From assembly GCA_017547145.1 (NCBI GenBank), contig JAFYQJ010000014.1:1-64000 (forward strand): a DNA stretch of 64,000 nucleotides, given 5' to 3'. Positions within the stretch are counted from its first letter, which is position 1. Every line of letters begins with the position of its first letter. Under the pieces are notes generated by a model. That model saw nothing but the letters and a program-made list of their open reading frames with translations. It made no database searches and had not been told where the DNA came from. A program made the translations under genes and the position numbers. The stretch is from Paludibacteraceae bacterium. GTDB lineage: Bacteria > Bacteroidota > Bacteroidia > Bacteroidales > Paludibacteraceae. Of this stretch, positions 8,399-16,760 are shown piece by piece.

Positions 8399-9168
8399 TA
8401 TTGTAGTTTGTTCATTAACTTAGTTTTTAATTGCTCTGCACTTAAAGGAGAAGTCCATTTCCCGTTAAAAGATAATGTAATGTTTCCGCTTTCTTCTGAT
8501 ACGATTATGGCAATAGCGTCGGTTTGCTCTGTGAGTCCAATTGCTGCACGATGGCGAAGTCCAAAGTGATTAGGGATGTTTAGTTTTTGAGATACGGGAA
8601 GAATACAGCGTGATGCAACAATTCGTGAATCTGAAATAATAGTTGCCCCATCGTGAAGTGGGCTGTTTTTGAAAAATAGTGATTCAAGTAGTTGTGAATT
8701 TATATCTGCATTAATAATCTCTCCAGTTTCAATAAAATCCCAAAGCTTGTTATTTTTCTCAATGATAATAAGTGCTCCTGTTTTTTCTTTTGACATATTT
8801 TGGCATGCCATAATTAGTGGCATAATAGGGAATTCGTTTATGGAGATTTCTTTTTTTAAGAAGAATTTTTTTATGTTTTCTATAAATTTTATATCCTTTC
8901 CCGAACCTATACGAAAAAGAAATCTTCTTATTTCATTTTGAAATATAACAATTAAGCCAATAGCACCTACACTTACTACACGATTTAGAATGGAGCCTAA
9001 TAATTCCATCTTTAATACATATTCTACTAAAAACCATATAGTTATAAATGTCATTATACCAATAAAAATTTTTACGGTACCAGTCTCTCTCATTAGTTTA
9101 TAGGTCTGGTACATAAGAAATGCAACTAGTAAAATATCGATAATATCTTTTATCCCAAATCCCTCCAT
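8398..9168 (-). CDS. cdaA: Diadenylate cyclase CdaA
   Basis: Membrane-bound diadenylate cyclase (256 aa) making cyclic di-AMP from two ATP. Three N-terminal hydrophobic segments (residues of about 5-85) precede a DAC domain with both catalytic motifs, DGA (in LHDGATIISD) and RHR (in LRHRAAIG). Length and topology match the CdaA type. Unlike in Firmicutes, cdaR and glmM do not follow. Instead its start overlaps the 3' end of folP by 19 nt, a linkage I recall in other Bacteroidota. c-di-AMP usually controls potassium and osmotic balance and envelope integrity. Confidence 0.93.
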   Translation of the reverse strand: MEGFGIKDIIDILLVAFLMYQTYKLMRETGTVKIFIGIMTFITIWFLVEYVLKMELLGSILNRVVSVGAIGLIVIFQNEIRRFLFRIGSGKDIKFIENIKKFFLKKEISINEFPIMPLIMACQNMSKEKTGALIIIEKNNKLWDFIETGEIINADINSQLLESLFFKNSPLHDGATIISDSRIVASRCILPVSQKLNIPNHFGLRHRAAIGLTEQTDAIAIIVSEESGNITLSFNGKWTSPLSAEQLKTKLMNKLQ

Positions 9169-9992
9169 GTTGTAGTTTGATTGTTGTAAATTTCAAATAA
9201 TTTTATCGTCTCGTTAGCTTCTTTTGTGTCGTGTACTCTTAAAATATTTGCACCGTGAGTTAATGCTAATGTGTTCAGTATAGTGGTCCCATTTAGTGCA
9301 TTTTCAGGTGACGAATTTAATATTTTCCAAATCATAGATTTTCTAGAGAATCCAACCATTAAAGGCAACCCCCATTTTTTGAAAAGATGTAAATTCTTGA
9401 GAATTGTATAATTTTGCATTGTAGTTTTTGCAAAACCAAACCCCGGGTCAATTATGATGTTTTTACATCCTAAAATTGTAAGTTCTTTTATTCTCTCTTC
9501 AAAGAAGATAAGCATTTCTTCTAGTAAATTTTTGTAAGAAGTATTCTCGCTAAAAAACATTGTTTGTGGTGTACCTTTTATGTGTGTTAAAACGTATGTT
9601 TTTTGATATTTACTTACAGTTTTATACATGTTTTTATCCATAAAGCCACCAGAAATATCATTGATTATTTCAATATTAAATCTTTTAATACATTCTTCTG
9701 CTACTTCAGAGCGAAAAGTGTCTATGGAGATTGTGGTGTTTGGAAATATTTCTGTAATTATTTCTAGTGCGGGAATTATTCGATTGAGTTCTTCTTTTGT
9801 TGAGATAAATTCTCCATTTGGCCGCGAAGAGAAAGAACCGATATCTAAAATGTCAAAAGATTCTTTTTTTAGAAAGTTTAATCTTTCTTTTAGGCAAGAA
9901 TCATTTAGGCAACGGCTTTTTTCATAAAAAGAATCAGGAGTTATATTGATAACAGCCATTACTAAAAGTTCCTTGTTTTTAGGGAATACCAT
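9150..9992 (-). CDS. folP: Dihydropteroate synthase
   Basis: Dihydropteroate synthase (280 aa) condenses 4-aminobenzoate with hydroxymethyl-dihydropterin pyrophosphate in folate synthesis; it is the sulfonamide target. Visible motifs are VINITPDSFYEKS, DIGSFSSRP (the Bacteroidota form of the GGESTRPG loop), SIDTF, INDISGG, IIDPGFGFAKT and MVGFSRKS. All pterin- and phosphate-binding elements appear present. First gene of a four-gene minus-strand run. A TATTTTTG promoter-like box lies 24 nt upstream. Confidence 0.95.
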   Translation of the reverse strand: MVFPKNKELLVMAVINITPDSFYEKSRCLNDSCLKERLNFLKKESFDILDIGSFSSRPNGEFISTKEELNRIIPALEIITEIFPNTTISIDTFRSEVAEECIKRFNIEIINDISGGFMDKNMYKTVSKYQKTYVLTHIKGTPQTMFFSENTSYKNLLEEMLIFFEERIKELTILGCKNIIIDPGFGFAKTTMQNYTILKNLHLFKKWGLPLMVGFSRKSMIWKILNSSPENALNGTTILNTLALTHGANILRVHDTKEANETIKLFEIYNNQTTTWRDLG

Positions 9993-10015
9993 TGTTCTTT
10001 CTTCTTTATTTATTG

Positions 10016-10023
10016 CAAAAATA
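10016..10023 (-). promoter_or_regulatory. Promoter -7 box for folP operon
   Basis: Reads TATTTTTG on the minus strand, matching TAnnTTTG, 24 nt before the folP ATG. No convincing TTTG partner lies at the usual distance. Confidence 0.5.
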
Positions 10024-10086
10024 GGTATTAAACTCTATTTATTTTGTTTTTAATTTAAAAAAATATTCAGATTAAAAATAAAGTTT

Positions 10087-10094
10087 TATATTTG
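10087..10094 (+). promoter_or_regulatory. Promoter -7 box for gldJ
   Basis: TATATTTG matches TAnnTTTG. Predicted transcription starts near 10101, after the in-frame TTG at 10105 would be barely usable, which supports the ATG at 10132 as the gldJ start. Confidence 0.6.
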
Positions 10095-10131
10095 CAACTA
10101 AATTTTGATACAATATCTAATTGCAAAAAAT

Positions 10132-11685
10132 ATGAAAGCAATAAAAATTAGTGTTTTGTTTGTAGGATTGTCTGTTGTTTTTGCAGCTTGTAGCAAGTAT
10201 TCACAGTCAAATACAACTGGGATGAATTATAATGATCCTAAACATGGAGGTTATCAAGTCTTAAACAAATACGAGCCAAAAACTCCTCCTGGAATGGTTT
10301 TTGTGCAAGGAGGAAAAATTACAATAGGACAAAACCTCGAAAATTTATCTAATTTTACAAACAATCAAAAAAGAACAGTTACGGTTTCTTCGTTCTTTAT
10401 GGATGAATATGAAATAACTAATATCAACTGGCGTGAATATGTCAATTGGTTGTCGGTGGTTTATCATAATACTCCAGAAGTAATAGAGGTGGCTCGCCCA
10501 GATAGTACAGTTTGGCGTGGAGAATTAGTATTTAATGAGCCTTATGTACGTTATTATTATTCGCATGCTGCGTACGGAGATTATCCTGTTGTAGGTGTTT
10601 CTTGGAATCAAGCACAAGATTATTGTCGTTGGCGTACTGACCGTATTAATGAAATGGAATTGGTTAAAGCTGGTATTATGAATATGACTGATTTTGATGC
10701 AATTAGAAAATGTTCGGCAGCTGCTATAATTGCATTAGATACAACATATACAGAAGCTCAAAAAGATTCTATTCGTTTAGCAATGCAAGATAGTATTAAT
10801 AGAACGTATGTGTTTAGCATGCAAAAATATTTGTTGATGAAATCTTATAATCCTGAATTAGGAAAACGTCCTCAATTAAATGCTTTTGGAGATACTATAA
10901 AAACAACTTTATCGCATGGATTAGTATTCCCAGAGGTACGTCTCCCAACGGAATCTGAATGGGAATATGCAGCATATGGAATGTTGCCTAATGAGGAAGG
11001 TTTCTTTGCTGAAAACAAAGCTTATCCTTGGGCAGGACAACAAATGCGTAACCCAAGTAAAAAGGTGCGTGGAGAGATGCAAGCAAACTATGTTCGTGGC
11101 CGTGGTGATTTGATAGAACATGTAGAGTCGTTAAGTGATAGAGGTGCAATTACAGCTCCAGTATATTCATTTACTCCAAATGATTATGGTTTGTATAATA
11201 TGGCTGGTAATGTTAATGAATGGGTCGAAGATGTATATCGTGAAACTTCGTCAATGGAGGTTGAGGAATATAACGCATTCCGTGGTAATGTAATTGTTCG
11301 TCCAACTAAAGATAGTGCAGACTATGTGATTGATGAATATGGTCGTTTGGCATATGATTTGGAAAAAGACGTACGTAATTTCCGTGATGGTGATGCAAAA
11401 AGTTCTCTTTTTGGAAATGAAGATTGGAAAAAGCGTGCTACAGATACTTTGTTGCTAATGCAGTACAAGCGTAAAGATCCAATGGCTTTGTTGGCAACAG
11501 ATGTAAACGACGATATGCATGTTTATAAGGGTGGCTCGTGGAAAGATCGTGCTTATTGGTTGAACCCTGGGACAAGACGCTATTTAGAAGCAAGTAAATC
11601 TACTTGTGATTTAGGATTTAGATGTGCTATGACGAAGATTGGGGAGTCTGTGCCCATTGCAAAACCTGCAAAACGAAAAAAATAA
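10132..11685 (+). CDS. gldJ: Gliding motility/T9SS lipoprotein GldJ
   Basis: Outer-membrane lipoprotein (517 aa; lipobox VFAAC, Cys20) with a SUMF1-like fold, resembling GldJ of gliding Bacteroidota, which stabilises GldK and is needed for type IX secretion. GldJ-type motifs appear in order: DPKHGGYQ, PPGMVFVQGGKITIGQ, YEITNINWREYVNWL, DYPVVGVSW, CRWRTDRINE, LPTESEWEYAA, the internal YPWAGQ and APVYSF, MAGNVNEWVEDVYR, FRGNV, and the C-terminal VYKGGSWKDRAYWL with LGFRCAM. The ATG at 10132 is chosen because an in-frame TTG at 10105 lies only 11 nt past the promoter box. No other gld, spr or por genes are nearby; a T9SS-tailed protein at 16761 is consistent with an active system. Confidence 0.85.
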   Translation: MKAIKISVLFVGLSVVFAACSKYSQSNTTGMNYNDPKHGGYQVLNKYEPKTPPGMVFVQGGKITIGQNLENLSNFTNNQKRTVTVSSFFMDEYEITNINWREYVNWLSVVYHNTPEVIEVARPDSTVWRGELVFNEPYVRYYYSHAAYGDYPVVGVSWNQAQDYCRWRTDRINEMELVKAGIMNMTDFDAIRKCSAAAIIALDTTYTEAQKDSIRLAMQDSINRTYVFSMQKYLLMKSYNPELGKRPQLNAFGDTIKTTLSHGLVFPEVRLPTESEWEYAAYGMLPNEEGFFAENKAYPWAGQQMRNPSKKVRGEMQANYVRGRGDLIEHVESLSDRGAITAPVYSFTPNDYGLYNMAGNVNEWVEDVYRETSSMEVEEYNAFRGNVIVRPTKDSADYVIDEYGRLAYDLEKDVRNFRDGDAKSSLFGNEDWKKRATDTLLLMQYKRKDPMALLATDVNDDMHVYKGGSWKDRAYWLNPGTRRYLEASKSTCDLGFRCAMTKIGESVPIAKPAKRKK

Positions 11686-11708
11686 AATAACTATACAGAT
11701 TTAATCAA

Positions 11709-11736
11709 GAAACATCTATTTGCAAATAGATGTTTC
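11709..11736 (+). terminator. Palindromic terminator after gldJ
   Basis: A perfect 28-nt palindrome (GAAACATCTATTTG and its complement) lies 24 nt after gldJ and is followed by a T-rich stretch. It separates gldJ from asnS. Confidence 0.8.
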
Positions 11737-11782
11737 TTTGTTTGAAAGATTTACCTTAGTAGAAGAATTTAACGAATAAAAA

Positions 11783-13180
11783 ATGAAAAGAACAAAAATT
11801 GTAGATGTTTTAAAATCAACAGTATGTGATATCGATGTGTTGGTGAAAGGTTGGGTTCGCACTCGTCGTGGTAATAAAATGGTAAGTTTTATTGCTTTAA
11901 ATGATGGTTCGGTAATACATAATCTTCAGATAGTTGTCGATAATAATAATTTTGATGAAGAACTATTGAAAAAAATAACAACTGGTGCTGCAATTGCAGT
12001 TACAGGTCGTTTGGTTCAATCGCAAGGAAAGGGACAAAATGTGGAAGTACAAGCTTCTTCTATTGAGGTATATGGTACTGCTGATGTAGAAACATATCCT
12101 TTGCAAAAGAAAGGGCATTCTTTGGAGTTTTTGCGTGAAATTGCTCACCTTCGTCCTCGTACAAATACCTTTGGAGCGGTTTTTCGTATTCGTCATAATA
12201 TGGCAATGGCTATTCATACATTTTTCCATCAAAAAGGATTTTTCTATTTCCATACGCCTATCATCACAGCTTCTGACTGCGAAGGTGCTGGACAAATGTT
12301 TCAGGTGACAACTAAAAATCTTTATGATTTAAAAAAAGACGAAAATGGTTCGATTATTTATGATGATGACTTTTTTGGTAAGCAAGCAAGTTTAACTGTT
12401 TCTGGGCAATTAGAAGGAGAATTAGCTGCAATGGCGTTAGGTGCAATTTATACTTTTGGACCAACCTTTAGAGCAGAAAATTCTAATACACCACGTCATT
12501 TGGCCGAATTTTGGATGATAGAACCTGAAGTTGCTTTTAATGACATTGTTGATAATATGGACTTGGCAGAAGAGTTTATCAAGTATTGCGTGCAATGGGC
12601 ATTGGATAATTGTCGTGATGATATTCAATTTTTGAATGATATGTTTGACAAAGGCTTGATTGAGCGTTTGGAGGGTGTGTTGAAAGAATCTTTTGTTCGT
12701 TTACCATATACAGAGGGTATTAAAATTTTAGAAACAGCTGTTGCTAATGGGCATAAATTTGAATTCCCAATTTATTGGGGTGCAGATTTGGCGTCGGAAC
12801 ATGAACGCTATCTTGTAGAAGAGCATTTTAATAAACCTGTTATTTTAACTGATTATCCAAAGGAGATAAAGGCCTTTTATATGAAGCAGAACGAAGACGG
12901 AAAAACCGTTCGTGCAATGGACGTTTTGTTCCCAAAAATTGGAGAAATCATTGGAGGATCGGAGCGTGAGGCTGATTACGACAAACTTTTAAACCGAATC
13001 AACGAACTAAATATCCCAATGAAAGACATGTGGTGGTATTTGGATACTCGTCGTTTTGGTAGCTGTCCGCACTCTGGATTTGGGTTAGGATTTGAGCGTT
13101 TGTTGCTATTCGTAACAGGAATGGCAAACATTCGCGACGTGATACCTTTCCCACGTACTCCAAAAAATGCAGAATTTTAA
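11783..13180 (+). CDS. asnS: Asparaginyl-tRNA synthetase
   Basis: Class IIb aminoacyl-tRNA synthetase (465 aa) charging tRNA-Asn. An N-terminal OB-fold anticodon-binding domain (residues 1-110, [14 protein letters not shown]) precedes the catalytic core: [17 protein letters not shown], motif 2 around [17 protein letters not shown] and motif 3 in [13 protein letters not shown]. The [15 protein letters not shown] segment fits AsnRS rather than AspRS. A direct AsnRS means the organism need not depend on the tRNA-dependent amidation route for Asn. aroQ starts 12 nt after the stop. Confidence 0.96.
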   Translation: MKRTKIVDVLKSTVCDIDVLVKGWVRTRRGNKMVSFIALNDGSVIHNLQIVVDNNNFDEELLKKITTGAAIAVTGRLVQSQGKGQNVEVQASSIEVYGTADVETYPLQKKGHSLEFLREIAHLRPRTNTFGAVFRIRHNMAMAIHTFFHQKGFFYFHTPIITASDCEGAGQMFQVTTKNLYDLKKDENGSIIYDDDFFGKQASLTVSGQLEGELAAMALGAIYTFGPTFRAENSNTPRHLAEFWMIEPEVAFNDIVDNMDLAEEFIKYCVQWALDNCRDDIQFLNDMFDKGLIERLEGVLKESFVRLPYTEGIKILETAVANGHKFEFPIYWGADLASEHERYLVEEHFNKPVILTDYPKEIKAFYMKQNEDGKTVRAMDVLFPKIGEIIGGSEREADYDKLLNRINELNIPMKDMWWYLDTRRFGSCPHSGFGLGFERLLLFVTGMANIRDVIPFPRTPKNAEF

Positions 13181-13192
13181 TTCGTAACTGAT

Positions 13193-13609
13193 ATGAAAAT
13201 ATTGATTGTAAACGGACCAAATCTAAATCTTCTCGGCAAAAGAGAACCTGAGGTTTATGGAAATAGTTCATTTGATGAATATTTTTCTACGATAAAAGAA
13301 AAATATCCTCATGTAGAGTTTCAATATTTTCAGTCGAATATTGAGGGCGAGCTGATCGACAAAATTCAGGAATGTGGTTTTTCTTACGATGGAATTGTGC
13401 TAAACGCAGGAGCATATACGCACACTTCCATTGCTATTGCCGATGCCATTCGTGCAATAACCACCCCCGTAATAGAGGTGCATATTTCAAACGTTTTTCA
13501 GCGTGAAGAATTTCGTCATCACTCGTTTTTATCGGAGGTTTGCCGAGGCGTAATTTGCGGTTTTGGCTTAGATTCTTATCGCTTGGCTATCGAATCTTTT
13601 GGTGTATGA
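13193..13609 (+). CDS. aroQ: 3-dehydroquinate dehydratase, type II
   Basis: Type II dehydroquinase (138 aa), third step of the shikimate pathway: reversible trans-dehydration of 3-dehydroquinate to 3-dehydroshikimate. Signatures are the N-terminal VNGPNLNLLGKREPEVYG with the catalytic Tyr, FQSNIEGELID, LNAGAYTHTS and the catalytic His in EVHISN. Its TGA overlaps the ATG of metF (ATGA), indicating translational coupling. Confidence 0.96.
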   Translation: MKILIVNGPNLNLLGKREPEVYGNSSFDEYFSTIKEKYPHVEFQYFQSNIEGELIDKIQECGFSYDGIVLNAGAYTHTSIAIADAIRAITTPVIEVHISNVFQREEFRHHSFLSEVCRGVICGFGLDSYRLAIESFGV

Positions 13610-14559
13610 GCGTTGTTGAGAGCATAAGGTCGGCAACTTCAACGGCTTTCTCTTTCGAGATTTTGCCTCCTCTGAAAGGGAATAGTTTGGATTCAGTGAT
13701 GAATACCATTGATGTATTGCGCGAGTTCGACCCAAAATACATCAACATTACGACTCACAGGAGCGAACACGTTTGGGCATGGAATGCCGATGGGTCATCG
13801 AAAGTAGTTTCGCGTCGACGTCGACCGGGAACAGTAGCTGTGGCTGCAGCCATTCATCATAAATATAACATTCCTGTGGTTCCACATATCCTGTGTGGAG
13901 GTTTCACTCGCGAAGAAACAGAGTACGTGCTTATCGATTTGCAATTTTTAGGCATTACGGATTTGCTCTTGCTTCGTGGCGACAAAGCGGCCGAAGAAAA
14001 ATACTACCTACCTACGCCAAATGGCAATGCTTATGCAGTTGACTTGCAGCAACAAGTAAACGATTTCAATCGTGGAGTTTTTGAAGATGGCTCACTCATG
14101 TCGAATTCGGTGATTCCGTTTCGATACGGAATGGCGTGCTATCCTGAAAAGCATGAAGATGCCGCATCACTAGAAAATGATCTTTATTGGGCAAAAAAGA
14201 AAGTGGATGAAGGTGCAGAATACCTTGTTACACAAATGTTTTTCGACAATCAAAGGTATTTTACTTTTGTAGAAAAATGCAAAGAAATGGGCATAACAGT
14301 ACCTATAATCCCGGGCCTAAAGCCATTGCGTAAAACATCACAAATAGACGTTTTGCCAAAAATGTTTCACATAGAAATACCTGAACCATTGGCAGTGGAA
14401 ATGAAAAAATGCACAACCGAAGAGCAGTCGGTAGAAGTGGGTATCGAATGGTGTACGCAGCAAGCCAAAGAATTGAAAGCAAAAGGCGTACCTAGCATTC
14501 ATTTTTATGCGTTGAATGCTACGCAGAGTGTAAAACGAGTGGCTCAGAATGTTTATTGA
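13606..14559 (+). CDS. metF: 5,10-methylenetetrahydrofolate reductase
   Basis: FAD-dependent MTHFR (317 aa) reduces methylene-THF to 5-methyl-THF for methionine synthesis. Motifs are FSFEILPPLKG, YINITTHRSEHV, PHILCGGFTREETEY, LLLRGD, the conserved ACYPEKHEDA and VTQMFFDNQRYF. The open frame runs upstream into aroQ, but the ATG at 13606, overlapping the aroQ stop, gives the normal N-terminus. Base composition is higher in G+C than most of the window (positions 13801-13860 contain 32 G/C of 60). Confidence 0.95.
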   Translation: MSVVESIRSATSTAFSFEILPPLKGNSLDSVMNTIDVLREFDPKYINITTHRSEHVWAWNADGSSKVVSRRRRPGTVAVAAAIHHKYNIPVVPHILCGGFTREETEYVLIDLQFLGITDLLLLRGDKAAEEKYYLPTPNGNAYAVDLQQQVNDFNRGVFEDGSLMSNSVIPFRYGMACYPEKHEDAASLENDLYWAKKKVDEGAEYLVTQMFFDNQRYFTFVEKCKEMGITVPIIPGLKPLRKTSQIDVLPKMFHIEIPEPLAVEMKKCTTEEQSVEVGIEWCTQQAKELKAKGVPSIHFYALNATQSVKRVAQNVY

Positions 14560-14561
14560 TT

Positions 14562-14768
14562 ATGCTTTTCTTACTTTTTTTGATTCTTTCTGTAATTTTT
14601 GTAATTATCAGTTCTATTTTTCGACTGATTTTATCTTTCTTTACGAGAAAAAATAAAAAAAACGAAGAAGAAAAAACACAAATGCCGAGACGCAAAAAAA
14701 AGATATTTGAGAAAAACCAAGGCGAGTACGTCGATTACGAAGAGGTTGAAGAAAAAAATAAAAAATAG
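14562..14768 (+). CDS. DUF4834-like small membrane protein
   Basis: 68-aa protein with one long hydrophobic segment (residues 1-27) followed by a highly basic and acidic tail (RKNKKNEEEK, PRRKKKIFEKNQGEYVDYEEVEE). The single N-terminal anchor and the GEYVDYEEV ending match my recollection of the Bacteroidota DUF4834 family, of unknown function. It sits 2 nt after metF and 6 nt before serS, so it is translated within that operon. The ATG at 14562 is preferred over an upstream TTG overlapping metF. Confidence 0.7.
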   Translation: MLFLLFLILSVIFVIISSIFRLILSFFTRKNKKNEEEKTQMPRRKKKIFEKNQGEYVDYEEVEEKNKK

Positions 14769-14774
14769 ATAGAT

Positions 14775-16046
14775 ATGTTGACAGTAAAATTTATTGCAGA
14801 AAACAAAGAAGAAGTGATTCGTCGTTTGGCGAAGAAACATTTTGATGGTAGAGAAATTATTGAAAAAGTTATTGATTTGGATGCTCAACGCAGGGCAACG
14901 CAAAAGGATTTGGATGCTTTGTTGGCAAAGGCAAATCAACTTTCTAAATCGATTGGTGCTTTGATGCAAGCTGGGAAAAAAGAGGAAGCTCAAGCGGTAA
15001 AGCAAGAAACTGCACAATATAAAGAAGAAACTAAAAACCTTTCGCAAAAGATGGACGAAATAGAACTCTCTATTCGTGAGTTGCTATTGCAAGTGCCAAA
15101 TTTACCTCAGGAGTGTGTGCCAGAGGGAAAAACTGCAGAGGATAATGTTGTGGAAAAATCTCAAGGTGAGGTGCCTGAATTTTCGTTCGAGCCTCTTGCT
15201 CACTGGGATTTGGCAAAAAAATACGATTTAATCGATTTTGAATTAGGTGTTAAAATATCTGGAGCAGGATTCCCTGTTTATAAAGGAAAAGGAGCACAAC
15301 TTCAACGTGCATTGATTAACTTCTTCCTCGACGAGGCTAGAAAAAATGATTATTTAGAGATAATGCCTCCAACGGTTGTGAATGCGGCTTCTGGATACGG
15401 TACAGGTCAGTTGCCCGACAAAGAAGGTCAAATGTACCATTGTCAATTGGATGATTTGTATTTGATTCCAACGGCAGAAGTTCCTGTTACAAATATCTAT
15501 CGTGATGTTATCTTGAACGAAAAGGAATTACCTATTAAAAACTGTGCTTATACGCAATGTTTTCGTCGTGAGGCAGGTAGCTATGGCAAAGATGTTAGAG
15601 GACTCAACCGTTTGCACGAATTTTCGAAAATAGAAATTGTTAGAATCGATACTCCTGAACATTCAAGTACGTCGCATCAAGAGATGCTTGATCACGTTGA
15701 GGGCTTGTTGCAAAAATTGGAGTTGCCTTATCGTATTTTGCGTCTTTGTGGTGGCGATATGAGTTTTACTGCTGCACTTTGTTTCGACTTTGAGGTTTAC
15801 TCTGCTGCTCAAAAACGTTGGTTGGAGGTAAGTTCGGTGTCTAACTTCGAAAGTTATCAAGCAAATCGTTTGAAGTGTAGATACAAAAAAGCAGACGGGA
15901 AAACCGAACTCTGCCATACACTTAATGGTAGTGCTTTGGCTTTGCCACGTATAGTGGCAGCTTTGCTCGAAAACAACCAAACCGAACAAGGTATTCGCAT
16001 TCCAAAGGTTTTGGTGCCTTATACAGGATTTGAATATATCGATTAA
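14775..16046 (+). CDS. serS: Seryl-tRNA synthetase
   Basis: Class IIa synthetase (423 aa) charging tRNA-Ser. The N-terminal 100 residues form the antiparallel coiled-coil arm that grips the long variable arm of the tRNA; the catalytic core has PVYKGKGAQLQRALINFFLD, LIPTAEVPVTN, motif 2 (FRREAGSYGKDVRGL, RLHEFSKIE) and motif 3 (NGSALALPRI). Length is standard. Last gene of the asnS-aroQ-metF-DUF4834-serS run. Confidence 0.97.
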   Translation: MLTVKFIAENKEEVIRRLAKKHFDGREIIEKVIDLDAQRRATQKDLDALLAKANQLSKSIGALMQAGKKEEAQAVKQETAQYKEETKNLSQKMDEIELSIRELLLQVPNLPQECVPEGKTAEDNVVEKSQGEVPEFSFEPLAHWDLAKKYDLIDFELGVKISGAGFPVYKGKGAQLQRALINFFLDEARKNDYLEIMPPTVVNAASGYGTGQLPDKEGQMYHCQLDDLYLIPTAEVPVTNIYRDVILNEKELPIKNCAYTQCFRREAGSYGKDVRGLNRLHEFSKIEIVRIDTPEHSSTSHQEMLDHVEGLLQKLELPYRILRLCGGDMSFTAALCFDFEVYSAAQKRWLEVSSVSNFESYQANRLKCRYKKADGKTELCHTLNGSALALPRIVAALLENNQTEQGIRIPKVLVPYTGFEYID

Positions 16047-16069
16047 GTTTTTTTCATAATTTTTTCTTT

Positions 16070-16107
16070 GGAGGGCTCCCATATTCTATGGCGAGTCCTT
16101 TTTTTAT
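16070..16107 (+). terminator. Probable terminator after serS
   Basis: GGAGGGCTC can pair imperfectly with GAGTCC, followed by seven T. The stem is short and asymmetric, so this is a moderate call, but position and T-run suit termination of the serS operon. Confidence 0.5.
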
Positions 16108-16132
16108 TTCGTATTCTCCCTCAAAAAATCAT

Positions 16133-16140
16133 TATCTTTG
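16133..16140 (+). promoter_or_regulatory. Promoter -7 box before palindromic leader
   Basis: TATCTTTG matches the Bacteroidota TAnnTTTG box exactly as in the rpsF promoter. It would start a transcript near 16147, running into the structured region before the small HTH gene. No clear TTTG partner is seen upstream. Confidence 0.6.
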
Positions 16141-16144
16141 CAAT

Positions 16145-16357
16145 TACTGCTGAAGGCAGTAGTTTTTTTATTTTTTTGAGCTTTTGCTCTTGTTCTCGAA
16201 ACAATAAAATCCGCCAAATTTTAAAAAACACGAGAATAAGTTAGCGAATGTTTACGCTTGAGGCGTAGATTGTTTCGTGCTTATTTGTGTTTGCGGTTCT
16301 TGGCGGAGCCTTTTGTTTCGATAAGCAATAAAACGAAATGGTTTATCGCCTTTTTTT
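16145..16357 (+). ncRNA. Candidate structured RNA/leader region
   Basis: This 213-nt non-coding stretch is strongly structured. A TACTGC/GCAGTA hairpin with T-run lies at 16145-16169. A long imperfect hairpin spans 16197-16320: CGAAACAA/TTGTTTCG outermost, then CCGCCAA (16211-16217) with TTGGCGG (16300-16306), then AACAC and AATAAG (16227-16240) with CTTATT and GTGTT (16280-16291), and an apical TACGC/GCGTA. Finally CGATAA (16319-16324) can pair with TTATCG (16343-16348) before seven T at 16351-16357, directly before the ATG of the HTH gene. It could be a free small RNA (6S-like shape is one idea) or an attenuator leader. I recognise no known family. Confidence 0.45.
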
Positions 16358-16588
16358 ATGACCGAAACGCTACATATAGGGAACGAAATCCGCAACGAAC
16401 TCTTGCGGCAAGGGCGTAGTGTGGCGTGGCTTGCACGTGAGTTGGGCTACGACCGCTCCAATTTCTACCGCGTGTTGCGAGCTCCTTCTATCGACACTGC
16501 TTTACTGATGCGTATCTCGCAGTTGCTTCAGTGCAATTTCTTCCAAATTTATACTAAACACTATGTAGCAAAAGGGTGTCAATTATGA
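16358..16588 (+). CDS. Small XRE-like helix-turn-helix protein
   Basis: 76-aa protein consisting essentially of one helix-turn-helix domain: an N-terminal helix (IGNEIRNELLRQGRS), VAWLARELGYDRSNFYRVL as the HTH, and SIDTALLMRISQLLQCNFF. Short stand-alone HTH proteins of this kind are frequent in Bacteroidales; targets are unknown. Base composition is richer in G+C than the core genes. Its ATG follows directly on a T-run at the end of a structured leader, and its stop overlaps the ATG of a 23-codon open frame. Confidence 0.75.
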   Translation: MTETLHIGNEIRNELLRQGRSVAWLARELGYDRSNFYRVLRAPSIDTALLMRISQLLQCNFFQIYTKHYVAKGCQL

Positions 16589-16656
16589 CACGCTTTGAGG
16601 TTAAATCCGACAACATCCAATTCTACTTAGATGTGCTTTATTGCCTTATTTTGTAG
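16585..16656 (+). CDS. Possible coupled mini-ORF (23 aa)
   Basis: An ATG overlapping the stop of the HTH gene (ATGA) opens 23 codons (begins MTRFEVKSDN, ends with a hydrophobic YCLIL). The overlap would allow translational coupling. Nothing else supports it, and chance is a fair explanation for a frame this short. Confidence 0.2.
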   Translation: MTRFEVKSDNIQFYLDVLYCLIL

Positions 16657-16760
16657 AGATTTAAGAACCTAAAACAAGGACCAACAAGAACCTTTTTTGT
16701 CGGGAGTTTTTATATTTTATTTGCAAAGCGATTTTAAAAACAAAACAATAAATGATAACC

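Noticed and set aside
16197-16320. MITE with terminal inverted repeats
   Set aside because: Arms are complementary but no target-site duplication is seen and complementarity continues inward as in an RNA hairpin; kept as an RNA candidate.
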